Origin: Metridium senile
Taxonomy: Eukaryota > Cnidaria > Anthozoa > Actiniaria > Metridiidae
Assembly (NCBI GenBank): GCA_949775045.1
Contig: OX459097.1
Coordinates: forward strand, 2,143,598 to 2,207,597
Direction of reading: 5' to 3'
DNA length: 64,000 nt
Under the pieces are notes generated by a model, which was not told the origin of the DNA, searched no databases, and saw only the letters and a program-made list of their open reading frames with translations. Of this stretch, positions 1 to 9,403 are shown one piece after another (positions within the stretch are counted from its first letter, which is position 1; each line of letters starts with the position of its first letter). The position numbers and the translations under genes were made by a program.

Positions 1-1712
1 AAATCAGATATTCCTTCGATCGCGCATGCTCAGAATGATTGAGGAATCTAACAACTCAAAAAAAAGACACGTAAAAACAACAAAAACAAACATACTGCAT
101 TGTAAATAATTTTTTATGAATTTGTTTACGTTGAATTTTAAAACGTGCACCCAGACACGTCTTAACAAAGGTTGACTCGTTCAAAGCACGAGGTATTGCA
201 CCACAGAAAGCCCAAATACCACAGGAAGCCCAAGCAAATCGCCATCTTGGATTTGAACACGAATTTATTCGGATTTCTCGTACTTCTACATCGATTTACT
301 CTTCCAAATGAGCGTTCGCTTTGGGTAAATTGTTTGCTCAAGACATTATACAATTGCTAGCTGTTATTTTCTAACGTTTTTACGGAAAGAGGTTTTCTAA
401 AACATGTCAATATCAGACCGTTTCTGATACTCGAGCCAACTCGATCCTCGAATTCTCAGAAAGCAGATTGATCAGCAAGGCCAGGAGCCCAAGGTAGATA
501 AAAACAACGACATGAAAGCTGGATTATTCCAATACAAACTGCCATCAAAGCAAAGAAACAAGTAACTATTATATAATTATAATTTTTTTGATAAATATCA
601 ATATTTTCAAAACATAATTCATCTTTTTAGTAGTTAATCTACATGTGCAATCGGCCTTCTCCGGTTCATAACATCGCCCAGAACGCCTTAAATCGCCTAA
701 CATCACCTAAGAATTTAAGAGCTTTTTGCTAAAATCGCCTAACATCGCCAAAGTTCTCCTTAGAGGTTAGGAACTTTTTAATAAAACCGCATTAGATCGC
801 CTAATATTACGGCGATTTTAGGCCACCGAGTAGGCCTGACAATTAAGATTTATACATAAATTTTAAATCTATTATAAATAAAGTTTTATTTGTTTAAAAT
901 CAATGCCTTGTCTTTTCAATATGCTAACATTCATTATTTTCATAATGTTCTGAGATTTTTTAAATTATATCCAACAAAGTCAACATTAAAAGTGGTCTAA
1001 AAACTAGCTAAGCGCTTTCAAAATGTTCTAACAGTGATCCACGAGTTGGCCATAGGGCCTTTGATTAATTCGTGGATCGAAGATCTTCGAGTTATTGGGA
1101 TGGGACTTTTAAACCGGAAGTGTCACTCGCTCACTCACAAGACCGTCAGTGCAAACTTTTGAGCCCCAAGATTTTGGTCAGCGTACCTCACTATATGCAT
1201 TACATCATCTTTCAAACAACTACTCTACAAATTGGCCTTCCTGTGTAATGACGTAATCAAGACTACCCCTCCCCCACTTTGGGCTCCCTGTGTAAATATG
1301 TCACGACCTACCCCACCCGACTTGTAACTTACCCCACCATAGGGGTCACGTTCTAACCTCACAAAAAAAAAACAAGACATCAAACTACGCACTTCAGCGA
1401 TAACGGTGATCTACTTTGACAACTGATTCACTAGATAGCAAAAATAAATCTTTATTAACTTTTGTAGAGAATTATAGATAGAACCAGTTTAAAGCAATGG
1501 AATTATTGATAGAGGTTTGCAACTATATCATCCAGATGGATGTTTCATCACCATAACATAGAAGGAACCATGTGATCATGACTTGTAAGCTCCGCCTCCT
1601 GTTTGAAGGATCAGAAAAGACAATAATCCAAAGTTTCGAAATAGAAGGTCTGCATGCAGCATTACGATTAGAGGTTTAATAAAGGTTTGCATTGTTTTTA
1701 TATTTGAAATAG
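1..1712. other. Non-coding stretch, no supported gene
   Basis: I see no gene I can support here. A short open stretch at 429-562 on + ends in TAA and could be a terminal exon, but nothing in it is recognisable. At 655-838 there are repeated ATCGCCTAACATC-like words that look like an old short repeat. At 1036-1078 there is a 9-bp stem (GATCCACGA/TCGTGGATC). The rest is AT-rich and would fit intron or intergenic DNA upstream of the exon at 1713. Confidence 0.5.
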
Positions 1713-2060
1713 ACACTACAGATATTTGGAAAACATCCATAAGCAACCAAACAGTTGGCAACCTGGCTAACCAGCCTCAACCTGGTCGATCTGGATCTGC
1801 TGGTCCACGTACAAGCACTTCTCAGCCAATCCCTTCTGGATCTACTGATCCACCTACAAGCACTTCTCAGCCAATCCCTTCTGGATCTACTGATCCACCT
1901 AAAGGCACTTCTCAGCCAATCCCTTCTGGATCTACTGATCCACCTAAGCTAGGCACTGATCAGTCAATCCCTTCTGGATCTACTGATCAAACTACAAGCA
2001 CTGATCAGTCAAACCAATCTGGATCAGACAATGGAGCTCATAGTCCCAATAATGTTCAAG
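1713..2060 (+). CDS. Ser/Thr/Pro-rich repeat exon S1 (116 codons, phase 1 to phase 1)
   Basis: Candidate internal exon. The acceptor is a T-rich tract ending AAATAG at 1712 and the donor is CAAG|GTAATT at 2061. Length is 348 nt, a multiple of three, and the frame is open throughout. It reads D-T-T-D-I-W-K-T-S, then tandem 15-residue units of the form TSTSQPIPSGSTDPP, and ends near SGSDNGAHSPNNVQ. A 3-nt insertion (KL in one unit) keeps the frame. The tail resembles the final exon of the HEPN/RHIM gene at 60012-60070 (E-T-T-D-T-D-P...N-P-S-G-S-D), so the two are probably paralogues. No fold is recognised; it is a low-complexity linker. Whether it is transcribed is unknown. Confidence 0.5.
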
Positions 2061-2068
2061 GTAATTAA

Positions 2069-2354
2069 AGCCTGGTTTTCACTAGCGACGCAACGCAAGC
2101 GCAAACGCAAGCGCAAGCACAAGCTTGTGAAAACGAGACGTGAATAAGCGCAAGCGCAAACAAACTATTCACTAGTGCCACGCGCAAGCACAAGCGCAAA
2201 CGCAAGAAAAAAGGAAAATCTTTGATACCTTGCGCTTGCGCTTGCGCTTGTGCTTGCGCTTGCGCTTGCGTGGGCGGTTTTCTCTACGAAATAAGGCCTC
2301 TTGTGCTTGCGCTTGCGTCTGCGTTTGCGCTTGCGTCGTTAGTGAAAACCAGGC
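2069..2354. mobile_element. TTAA-flanked MITE, copy 1 (286 bp)
   Basis: Terminal inverted repeats start AGCCTGGTTTTCACTAGCGA and the other end mirrors this (GTGAAAACCAGGCT). Both sides carry TTAA (2065-2068 and 2355-2358), the target of piggyBac- or Kolobok-type transposases. The arms are filled with GCAAGC/GCAAAC words that can pair with the GCTTGC words of the other arm, so the element folds back on itself. It has no coding capacity. It sits four bases into the intron, beside the donor of exon S1. Confidence 0.75.
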
Positions 2355-2358
2355 TTAA

Positions 2359-4520
2359 GGGCAAACAGTTTCATCACCATATCTTAATATACAAATTAGG
2401 TAATACCTAATAGCGGAGCTACAGTTTAAATTGTTCTTACAACATCAATATGTGAATGTAAATAGTTTTTGTGCATGGGCTATGCCTAATCTAAACTGTA
2501 ATTATTTTAGTTATGTAACCGAAAAAGACAACTACAAAATCATAGTTATAGGTGGAACGGACTTTTAATTTTATTTACTTTATGAGCAAATAATAATCTG
2601 CGATATATATATTTTCGATAAAAATTCAAAAATCTTATTTATCACGCATACAGCGTACTATATTTTTCAATAATTTTATGCTCAAATTACGAAAATATTT
2701 TGTGTGCATAATGAATTATTAACTAAAAAATCCAACCCAACCAATTTTTATTTTTAAAATATGAACCTAGAAAAAACTTCGATATCACTATAACGTTTCT
2801 AGAGAAACAAAATTAGGGGTATCCACGCGTTTTTGAAAAAGATATGAATTTTTAGATTTTACTTTTTGAGATCAAATCGTACAAAATTCGTGACAGCGTG
2901 AATTGTGTCACGCACGACACAGCGTGCATGATAAAGTCCCATAGACAAAACGCTGAGAAAAATCAAGCTTTTGAGCTTCAAATTGACAAAAACGTTACTT
3001 GAACAAGTACTTAATAGGATGGTAACTATGTATTTAAAGAAAAAAAGGGAATTCTATAACATTTCTTTATAAAAAAAAACCTTTTCATCGAATTAAATTT
3101 ACAATTAAAAAAGTAGTCATGGCAAATCTTCAAAATTCAAACAAAACAAAAACGACCTGAAACGGTTCTTTTGAAGTGGAATTAAAGATCTCAAGTATCA
3201 GTTCTACCAACACAGGAACGATTTGAAAAGACAAGGATGTTAAAACAAGGTATTTTATTATGAAAAAGTTTGTGTAAAACATCATTTTGTTCTGTAAAAA
3301 AGCTTTAACAACTGTGAAATAGAAACTATAATAAAAATGTTCGTTTAGTAAACATAAAATAGTCAATATTGCTAAATAAACAGATGTTATTCAACCAGTT
3401 TTGAATTATGTTTGTATTCTAATTCATCTTTAATGTTTTCCGTTGATGAGTTTGTGAAAAGCACATAAATAAATCCCTTTTTGAATCGACCAAATACCAC
3501 AAAAAGTACAATTTACACACTTGTAAACATCGTGTTATGTACGGTTTGTATCTCAAAAAGTAAATCAAATGGAGATAAACGTTTTCTTTTTTCTTTCTAT
3601 AATAAATCAGAGAACAGATTCTTCCTTTTTGAAGCTTAATAATTATTTCAAGTTTTTAGGCCGTGTTTTTTCACGCTCGTTATCAAACAGTTTTTTCTCA
3701 AACAACTTGAAATAAATAATCCGTTGAACTTACTTTATCGGTGATTATTTTCCAAAGGTTTTCTTCTTCTCAATGACATCGATATTATTTTGAAGAATAC
3801 ATGAATATACTTGAATCAGTTTTGATGAATTAAACATGGTCATAGTTAAACTGCCAAGCTTGAAAATCCATAAATAAACTATACTGAAGGAAGCATTTTG
3901 AAGATAGTTTTTATAACGAATAAAGTCGCTTCTTTTTCAATTCTTTTACGTTGCTGTAGTCTTTATTCTTCTACGAAGTTTTATCTACAGACAAGTGTTC
4001 TTGGCCTTTCAATCTTTTCCTTTTCTTCAGATAAATTTCTTCATTTTTGTCTCCTTCAAGTTTATTTTCTTCTTTGGTAGTCTTTATTCTTCAAAGAAGT
4101 TTTATCTACAGACACGTTTTCTTGGCCTTTCAGTTGTACTGTTCAATTTCTTCATTTTTGTATCCGGCCCTAGTTTATTTTCTTCTTCGGCCAAAACTAT
4201 CTTAATTTGATTCTTCGATGTTCATATTTCTCAGTTGATATTTTAAGTATTGTATTTTGTTGTTGTTTGTTTGACTTTTTTGTCGATAAAAGAACAACCT
4301 GCTTTCGATTCGATCGGGCTATTCGGCGCGCGCGCATCACTTTCCCGCCGAAATGTAACAGCCAATCAGTATCGCGATGGGCACGGACGGACGTAAGCGC
4401 CCGCGATTCTATGTGGTATCCATGAAAAATCAACTCGATGGGTTACCATTTTTTCTTAAGTATGGTGCTCCGCTTGCGCGGGCCTTCGGCCTGCGCGGAG
4501 CTCCGCTATAAGTTGATTTG
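2359..4520. other. AT-rich non-coding stretch
   Basis: No gene is supported. Small open stretches on both strands are short, AT-driven and have no recognisable motif. A GC-rich hairpin lies near 4466-4502. A tandem duplication at 3955-4193 is listed separately. The rest would fit an intron between the two S exons. Confidence 0.5.
3955..4193. repeat. Tandem duplication, period about 122 bp
   Basis: Two diverged direct copies, each starting TAGTCTTTATTCTTC and continuing through GAAGTTTTATCTACAGACA and TTCTTGGCCTTTCA. Small open frames over it are by-products of the duplication. Confidence 0.6.
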
Positions 4521-4895
4521 TTGTAATTAGGAACCATGTGATCATGACCTGTTCAATCATGATTGCTGTCTGGTATCAAAAATTATAACAGCAGATTTAT
4601 TTACTTGCAGCATATAGACTCTTTTATTAAGTCCCTAAATGTTGTGTTTTCCACGCTTGACTTCAAATTTATTCTTTTCAATTCCTTTCATATTATACAA
4701 ATTTCAAAATAATAAATTTGACGCCAACAGCGGAAAACACAACACAAAAAACAGACAAAAAGAAAATAAATAATGAAAAAAGGCTGAAAGAAAGAAAAAG
4801 GGAATATAAATAATGGCAACAGAAAAGTTGAAAGAAAGAGAAATTCAATAGAAAGAATGAAAAAGTGAAGAAAATTGAAAATAATTATATAAATA
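4521..4895. repeat. Partial copy of the left end of the 3.72-kb unit
   Basis: From the AGGAACCATGTGATCATGAC word to about 4890 this matches the start of the tandem units (compare 5661-6034), including the foldback around the CGGAAAACACAACAC word. It then switches to the block that carries exon S2. It is a remnant of the segmental duplications that built this locus. Confidence 0.65.
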
Positions 4896-5026
4896 CTTGT
4901 AAGCTCCGCCTCCTGATTGAAGGATCAGAAAAGACAATAATCCAAAGTTTCGAAATAGAAGGTCTGCATGCAGCATTATGATTAGAGGTTTAATAAAGGT
5001 TTGCATTGTTTTTATATTTGAAATAG

Positions 5027-5326
5027 ACACTACAGATATTTGGAAAACATCCATAAGCAACCAAACAGTTGGCAACCTGGCTAACCAGCCTCAACCTGGT
5101 CGATCTGGATCTGCTGGTCCACGTACAAGCACTTCTCAGCCAATCCCTTCTGGATCTACTGATCCACCTACAAGCACTTCTCAGCCAATCCCTTCTGGAT
5201 CTACTGATCCACCTAAAGGCACTGATCAGTCAATCCCTTCTGGATCTACTGATCAAACTACAAGCACTGATCAGTCAAACCAATCTGGATCAGACAATGG
5301 AGCTCATAGTCCCAATAATGTTCAAG
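5027..5326 (+). CDS. Ser/Thr/Pro-rich repeat exon S2 (100 codons, phase 1 to phase 1)
   Basis: Duplicate of exon S1, with the same acceptor (AAATAG at 5026) and donor (CAAG|GTAATT at 5327). Length is 300 nt with an open frame. It has fewer 15-residue TSTSQPIPSGSTDPP-type units than S1, then GTDQSIPSGSTDQTTSTDQ, and ends SGSDNGAHSPNNVQ. The 45-nt internal repeats and the exon length are both multiples of three, so copy-number change is frame-neutral. No function is assigned. Splicing into the mini-exons downstream is inferred from phase compatibility only. Confidence 0.5.
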
Positions 5327-5334
5327 GTAATTAA

Positions 5335-5608
5335 AGCCTGGTTTTCACTAGCGACGCAACGCAAGCGCAAACACAAGCGCAAGCACAAGCTTGTGAAAAC
5401 GAGACGTGAATAAGCGCAAGCGCAAACAAACTATTCACTAGTGCCACGCGCAAGCACAAGCGCAAACGCAAGAAAGAAGGAAAATCTTTGATAGCTTGCG
5501 CTTGTGCTTGCGCTTGCGCTTGCGTGGTCGGTTTTCTCTACGAAATAAGGCCTCTTGTGCTTGCGGTTGCAACTGCGCTTGCGCTTGCGTCGCTAGTGAA
5601 AACCAGGC
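5335..5608. mobile_element. TTAA-flanked MITE, copy 2 (274 bp)
   Basis: Duplicate of the element at 2069-2354, with the same terminal inverted repeat and TTAA at 5331-5334 and 5609-5612. It has fewer GCTTGC words in the right arm. Confidence 0.75.
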
Positions 5609-6401
5609 TTAAGGGCAAACAGTTTCATCACCATATCTTATAAGTTGATTTGTTGTAATTAGGAACCATGTGATCATGACCTGGTCAATCGTGATTGCTG
5701 TCTGGTATCAAAAATTATAACATCAGATTTATTTACTTGCAGCATATAGACTCTTTTATTAAGTCCCTAAATGTTGTGTTTTCCGCGCTTGACTTCAAAT
5801 TTATTCTTTTTAATTCCTTTCATATTATACAAATTTCAAAATAATAAATTTGACGTCAAGAGCGGAAAACACAACACAAAAAAAAACAGACAAAAAGAAA
5901 ATAAATAATGAAAAAAGGCTGAAAGAAAGAAAAAGGGAATATAAATAATGGCAACAGAAAAGTTGAAAGAAAGAGAAATTCAATAGAAAGAATGAAAAAG
6001 TGAAGAAAATTGAAAATAATTATATAAATACTGAATATCATATCGTTGCAATACAGTTTTGTTGTGCGCTTTTTCTCTGTTTGATAAGTGGGTTAGCACA
6101 GGAGCCCATTTCCGATTAATACCAATAACTGGTTAGCCGCAGTACATTATGACACGAATAAGTCGTATACCTAATATCCAGTGTTTCTGTTAGTTACAAC
6201 AGAATTACTGTAGTATTTACAAAGACAGGTAAATCCATTTGAACAAATGCGAATATAGTGTTAAAGATAAATATTTGTCTCAATTTCTCAGTATTGCTTT
6301 ATAATCAAGCCCCTTTGGGGTTCCTGTGTTCATGTCACGCACTCTTTCGCGGTTGTATGTTTGTCTGAAAGCTTTAGTAGTATCATCCTCTGGAACCCAG
6401 G

Positions 6402-6662
6402 GGTATTCTTCTGTCGCTCGTTTCTTTCTTCCAGAACATATACCCCTGGGTATACGTAGTCTGTTGGAGCTTGTTCCGGAAGTCAAAATTCAGCTCTTTC
6501 CTGATTGGTCGACCTTATTAGGTCGACCAATGAAAATCAAGATAACCATTCAAAGAAAGTCGTTAAATATAAGTTTGAATTTTGACCTCCGGAACAAGCT
6601 CCAACAGACTACGTTCCCAGGGGTATATGTTGTGGAAGCAAGAAACGAGCGACAGAAGAATT
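6402..6662. repeat. Long imperfect hairpin in each tandem unit
   Basis: Arms of about 75 bases pair around a short centre that itself holds GGTCGACC twice in inverted orientation. The left arm starts GTATTCTTCTGTCGCTCG and the right arm ends CGAGCGACAGAAGAAT. The same structure recurs at about 10129-10389, 13852-14112 and 17576-17836. Open frames of 113 and 68 codons on opposite strands follow from the hairpin and are not treated as genes. Confidence 0.8.
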
Positions 6663-7229
6663 CGTAATTTCGAGAATTCGAAAGAGTGGCCAGCTTTGAA
6701 CGATCGAAGCGTTTATATTTTGGATGCTACTTCATATCTGTCTGAAGAAAAATAATTTTTAATGTGTATTTGTACTATTCATGAAGTTTTTTAGGTTTAA
6801 TGAGACGTTTAAAACCGTGAGAAGGATGATTTGTTTTGACAACAAAAGCATGGCATTAGCCCGACATTAGTCATGACATACCGATAGAAGTGCCCTTCGA
6901 TTTTTGGCATTTTTAAGGTCAGATCAACATATGTCAGGTCAAGAATCTCACATTTTGCTGTATGTTTGTCACTCTTCAAAATACTAAATGAGTTTTATTC
7001 TAAGAAAGAGCTTTTGACAAATATTTTCGTATAGTAAAATTGGTGCGAATAGCCGCCGAAACAACATTCGCTACATTAAAACGTAATGAAAGGTGCACAT
7101 AAATATTGTACAATATTACCGGGAATATTGCTCTGCTCTGCTCTACAATAAATAAGCTTCGACAACTGGCAGTTTTATTATTGTTCTGAAAATTTGGACG
7201 CGACTGCACAAATACATTTTGTTCTCTAA

Positions 7230-7366
7230 GGGGCTGTTTATATGAAAGCGAGTTGTCCCTGCTAGCCGGGATAACTCTTTTGTTTTGTATTCCATGCCCA
7301 GTGGACTCAAAACAATAGAGTTATCCCGCTTAGCAGGGACAACTCGCCTTCATATAAACAGCCACT
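7230..7366. mobile_element. Short MITE with GGGGCTGTTTATATG ends
   Basis: 137-bp palindromic element with inverted arms GCGAGTTGTCCCTGCTAGC and GCTTAGCAGGGACAACTCGC around a short centre. It is present in every tandem unit (about 10957, 14680 and 18404) and again at 54053-54190. The copies outside the array lie inside a duplicated piece of the unit, so this is one insertion later copied. Confidence 0.7.
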
Positions 7367-8016
7367 TAGACTTCCTGCCGATTCATTTCTATCTCTTCTT
7401 CAGATCGAACATTATTTTTGCACATTGTTCAGTTTATATATTATCTGTTTCAAGCAGTAGCCTCATGCAGTCTTAGACTGCCTATTTTTTAGAAGGGGCC
7501 GGCTCACTGGGCTGGAGGAATCGCTGTTTTAACATGCCAAATTTGATGATGTACAATTATGATGCTGGACAACCATGATTAGGGGGCTTTCATTTATTAG
7601 TTTACGGGGGGCGAAGTTGGAAATATCGAGGGTGGAGTGGGGTCATGTTATTTTTGGAAGGTCTTTAAGGGGGGGGGGGGGTATTATTAATTGTATGCAG
7701 CTTTAGTAATAAACTGGGGAAATATGGGGGAGGTATGATCTTTTTTACCAACCAGAAAAGGGGGGGGGGGGGAGGGATGGGGGTGGTAATATTTGGAAAA
7801 GACGACAGGTGATTTTGCGATCACCCCCATACGCCCCCTGAAAGAAATGAAAATGAAAGCCCCCTTATATATAATCAACACAGATAATGATTATTGGTGA
7901 CGATGGTTATGACCAGTGATGATGATTAATGATAATGGCAATGACGATAAGGTTGATGAAACAAAAACAATCCAAGTTATGACATAAATTCTTATTCCTA
8001 TTCTTTAATCTTGTAG

Positions 8017-9059
8017 ATCAAACGTCCCCAAGCGAAGGCAACTATGAAAAGTCCCCAATTGAAGGTAACTAACTAGTTGAAAAATCAGTAATTTTCAGTT
8101 AAGATTTGAGGCAATAGTTTTCAATTATTCTAAGATTAGTTTTATATCTTCTCCCTATTTTTATTATTACCATAGAATCAAATGATGATAAAACAGACAG
8201 TCCAACCCATGCTTCTAAAGGTTTGTTAATTCTATTCATAAATTGAGTTGAAAATGTTTTGAAGTCCCCTTCACAGTTCCCTTTACCATCTTAAAAGGTA
8301 GCTGTGCCTTTGCAATGATAGAGACAAGTGAATATAATTGTCCCACAAGGTGTTAAAAGTTTTCTATCATTGTAAGCTCATCGTTTGTCTCCCTTCGATG
8401 CAAAGGCCTGGCTACCTTTAAGAGGGCACAGAGAACTCTGTACATGTGAAGGAGACTATTTTCTGTCAAGAGTTGCTAGGCGCTAATTTTTGATTATTCT
8501 AAGTTATTATTTAAGTTTTATGTTCTCACTATTTCTATTATTATCATAGAATCTGCCAATGGTGATAAAAAAGACATTCCAATTGCTGCTTTTAAAAGTG
8601 TGTTAATTTTATCTATAAAGTTTGAGTTGAAAAAATGAAAGTTTTGATAGTTTTTGATTATTGTAACATTTAAGTTTTATGTTCTCACTATTTCTATTAT
8701 TCTATTATTACCATAGAATCTGCCAATGGTGATGAAAAAGACAGTCCAATTGCTGCCTTTCAAGGTTTGTTAATTCATCTATAAAGTGCATGTGAGTTTA
8801 AAAAATAAAAGTTTTCTGTAAGGATTTGAGGCGATAATGTTTTATTATCCTAAGATTTGTTTTAAGTTCTCACTATTTAAATACCTGTAAAACAGAGCAC
8901 TGATGGAGGAATGGGCCAGATTAAAATGAGCGCACCACATGCAATGACTCATAAGCTACCAACGTTAAATAAGGCTACTTTACTTTATTATTTTTTTTAC
9001 CATAGATTCAGCAAATGATGATAAAACGGACAGTCCTGGATCAGTTGATGGGCTTATAG
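8017..9059 (+). CDS. Mini-exon cassette in tandem unit 1 (exons A-E)
   Basis: Five candidate exons, all phase 1 at both ends: A 8017-8064 (48 nt), B 8176-8220 (45), C 8550-8597 (48), D 8717-8764 (48), E 9006-9059 (54). Each follows a pyrimidine-rich tract ending TAG and is followed by GT (GTAACT, GTTTGT, GTGTGT). Predicted peptides are D-Q-T-S-P-S-E-G-N-Y-E-K-S-P-I-E, E-S-N-D-D-K-T-D-S-P..., E-S-A-N-G-D-K-K-D-I-P..., E-S-A-N-G-D-E-K-D-S-P... and D-S-A-N-D-D-K-T-D-S-P.... B to E share the pattern ES(A)NxDxKDSP, so they arose by exon duplication. They would code an acidic, Ser-rich disordered stalk. Conserved splice borders and phase are the only evidence; no expression data can be seen. Confidence 0.5.
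8263..8457. mobile_element. MITE family M, copy in tandem unit 1
   Basis: About 195 bp with imperfect inverted ends (AGTCCCCTTCACAGTTCCCT at the left; a mirrored, more diverged right end). The inside has ATGATAGAGACAAGTGAATA and ATGCAAAGGCCTGGCTACC words. Other copies are at about 11986, 15710, 33104, 56917 and, interrupted, 37969-40253. It has no coding capacity. It sits in the intron between mini-exons B and C. Confidence 0.75.
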
Positions 9060-9403
9060 GTTTGTTAATATTATCTATAAAGTTTGAGTTGGGAAATCAG
9101 TAATTTTCTGTCAAGACTTAAACTGCTTGGGAGATAATGTCCAAAATCTTGAGACTCCAACTAGAATCTGGACTTTTCATACATCATTTAATGCATCTGA
9201 TCTTTTCATACAATTTGTAATTAATAGATATTTGTGATGTTTTGAAAGTTCTCAAATGGAACTCCCCTAAAGGCTTGTCTAATTTTGAAGACTTTCAAAA
9301 CATCACTCGACAGTACCTATTGATTTTAAGATAGTGAGATTTCCTTTACATAAAACAGGGTAACGGTTTTACAGGTCAACAGTTTCCCCAACACCCACAA
9401 CTT

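Larger units (their letters stand above)
4899..5640. repeat. Segmental duplication of the S-exon block
   Basis: Starts TTGTAAGCTCCGCCTCCTG and matches about 1584-2395 with few differences, including the exon, its donor and the TTAA MITE. The main differences are the number of 45-nt exon repeats and the number of GCAAGC words in the MITE. The MITE was therefore present before the block duplicated. Confidence 0.75.
5678..9403. repeat. 3.72-kb tandem unit, copy 1
   Basis: First full unit (3726 bp), starting GACCTGGTCAATC. Next copies start at 9404, 13127 and 16851. Each unit holds, in order: a foldback around 5772-5878; a long imperfect hairpin (6402-6662); a MITE with GGGGCTGTTTATATG ends (7230-7366); poly-G tracts near 7670-7770; five mini-exons; and a further MITE (8263-8457). 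Copy 1 differs from the others at a few bases, for example 6722 (GGATGCTAC against GGCTGCTAC). Confidence 0.9.

Noticed and set aside
1755..1952. Leu-rich frame overlapping exon S1 (LLSQSLLDLLIHL repeats)
   Set aside because: Out-of-frame reading of the 45-nt repeat. The Ser/Thr/Pro frame has splice borders and matches the paralogous tail, so it is preferred.
2222..2410. Cys/Ala-rich small frame over GCTTGC repeats
   Set aside because: It is the translation of MITE arm repeats.
6326..6667. 113-codon open frame repeated in all four tandem units
   Set aside because: It runs through a long hairpin, has an equally open antisense frame, shows no motif, and is conserved only because the whole unit is duplicated.
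7000..7209. 69-codon - strand frame present five times (four units and 48935-49144)
   Set aside because: Copies are explained by duplication of the unit; no motif and no codon-level sign of selection can be judged here.
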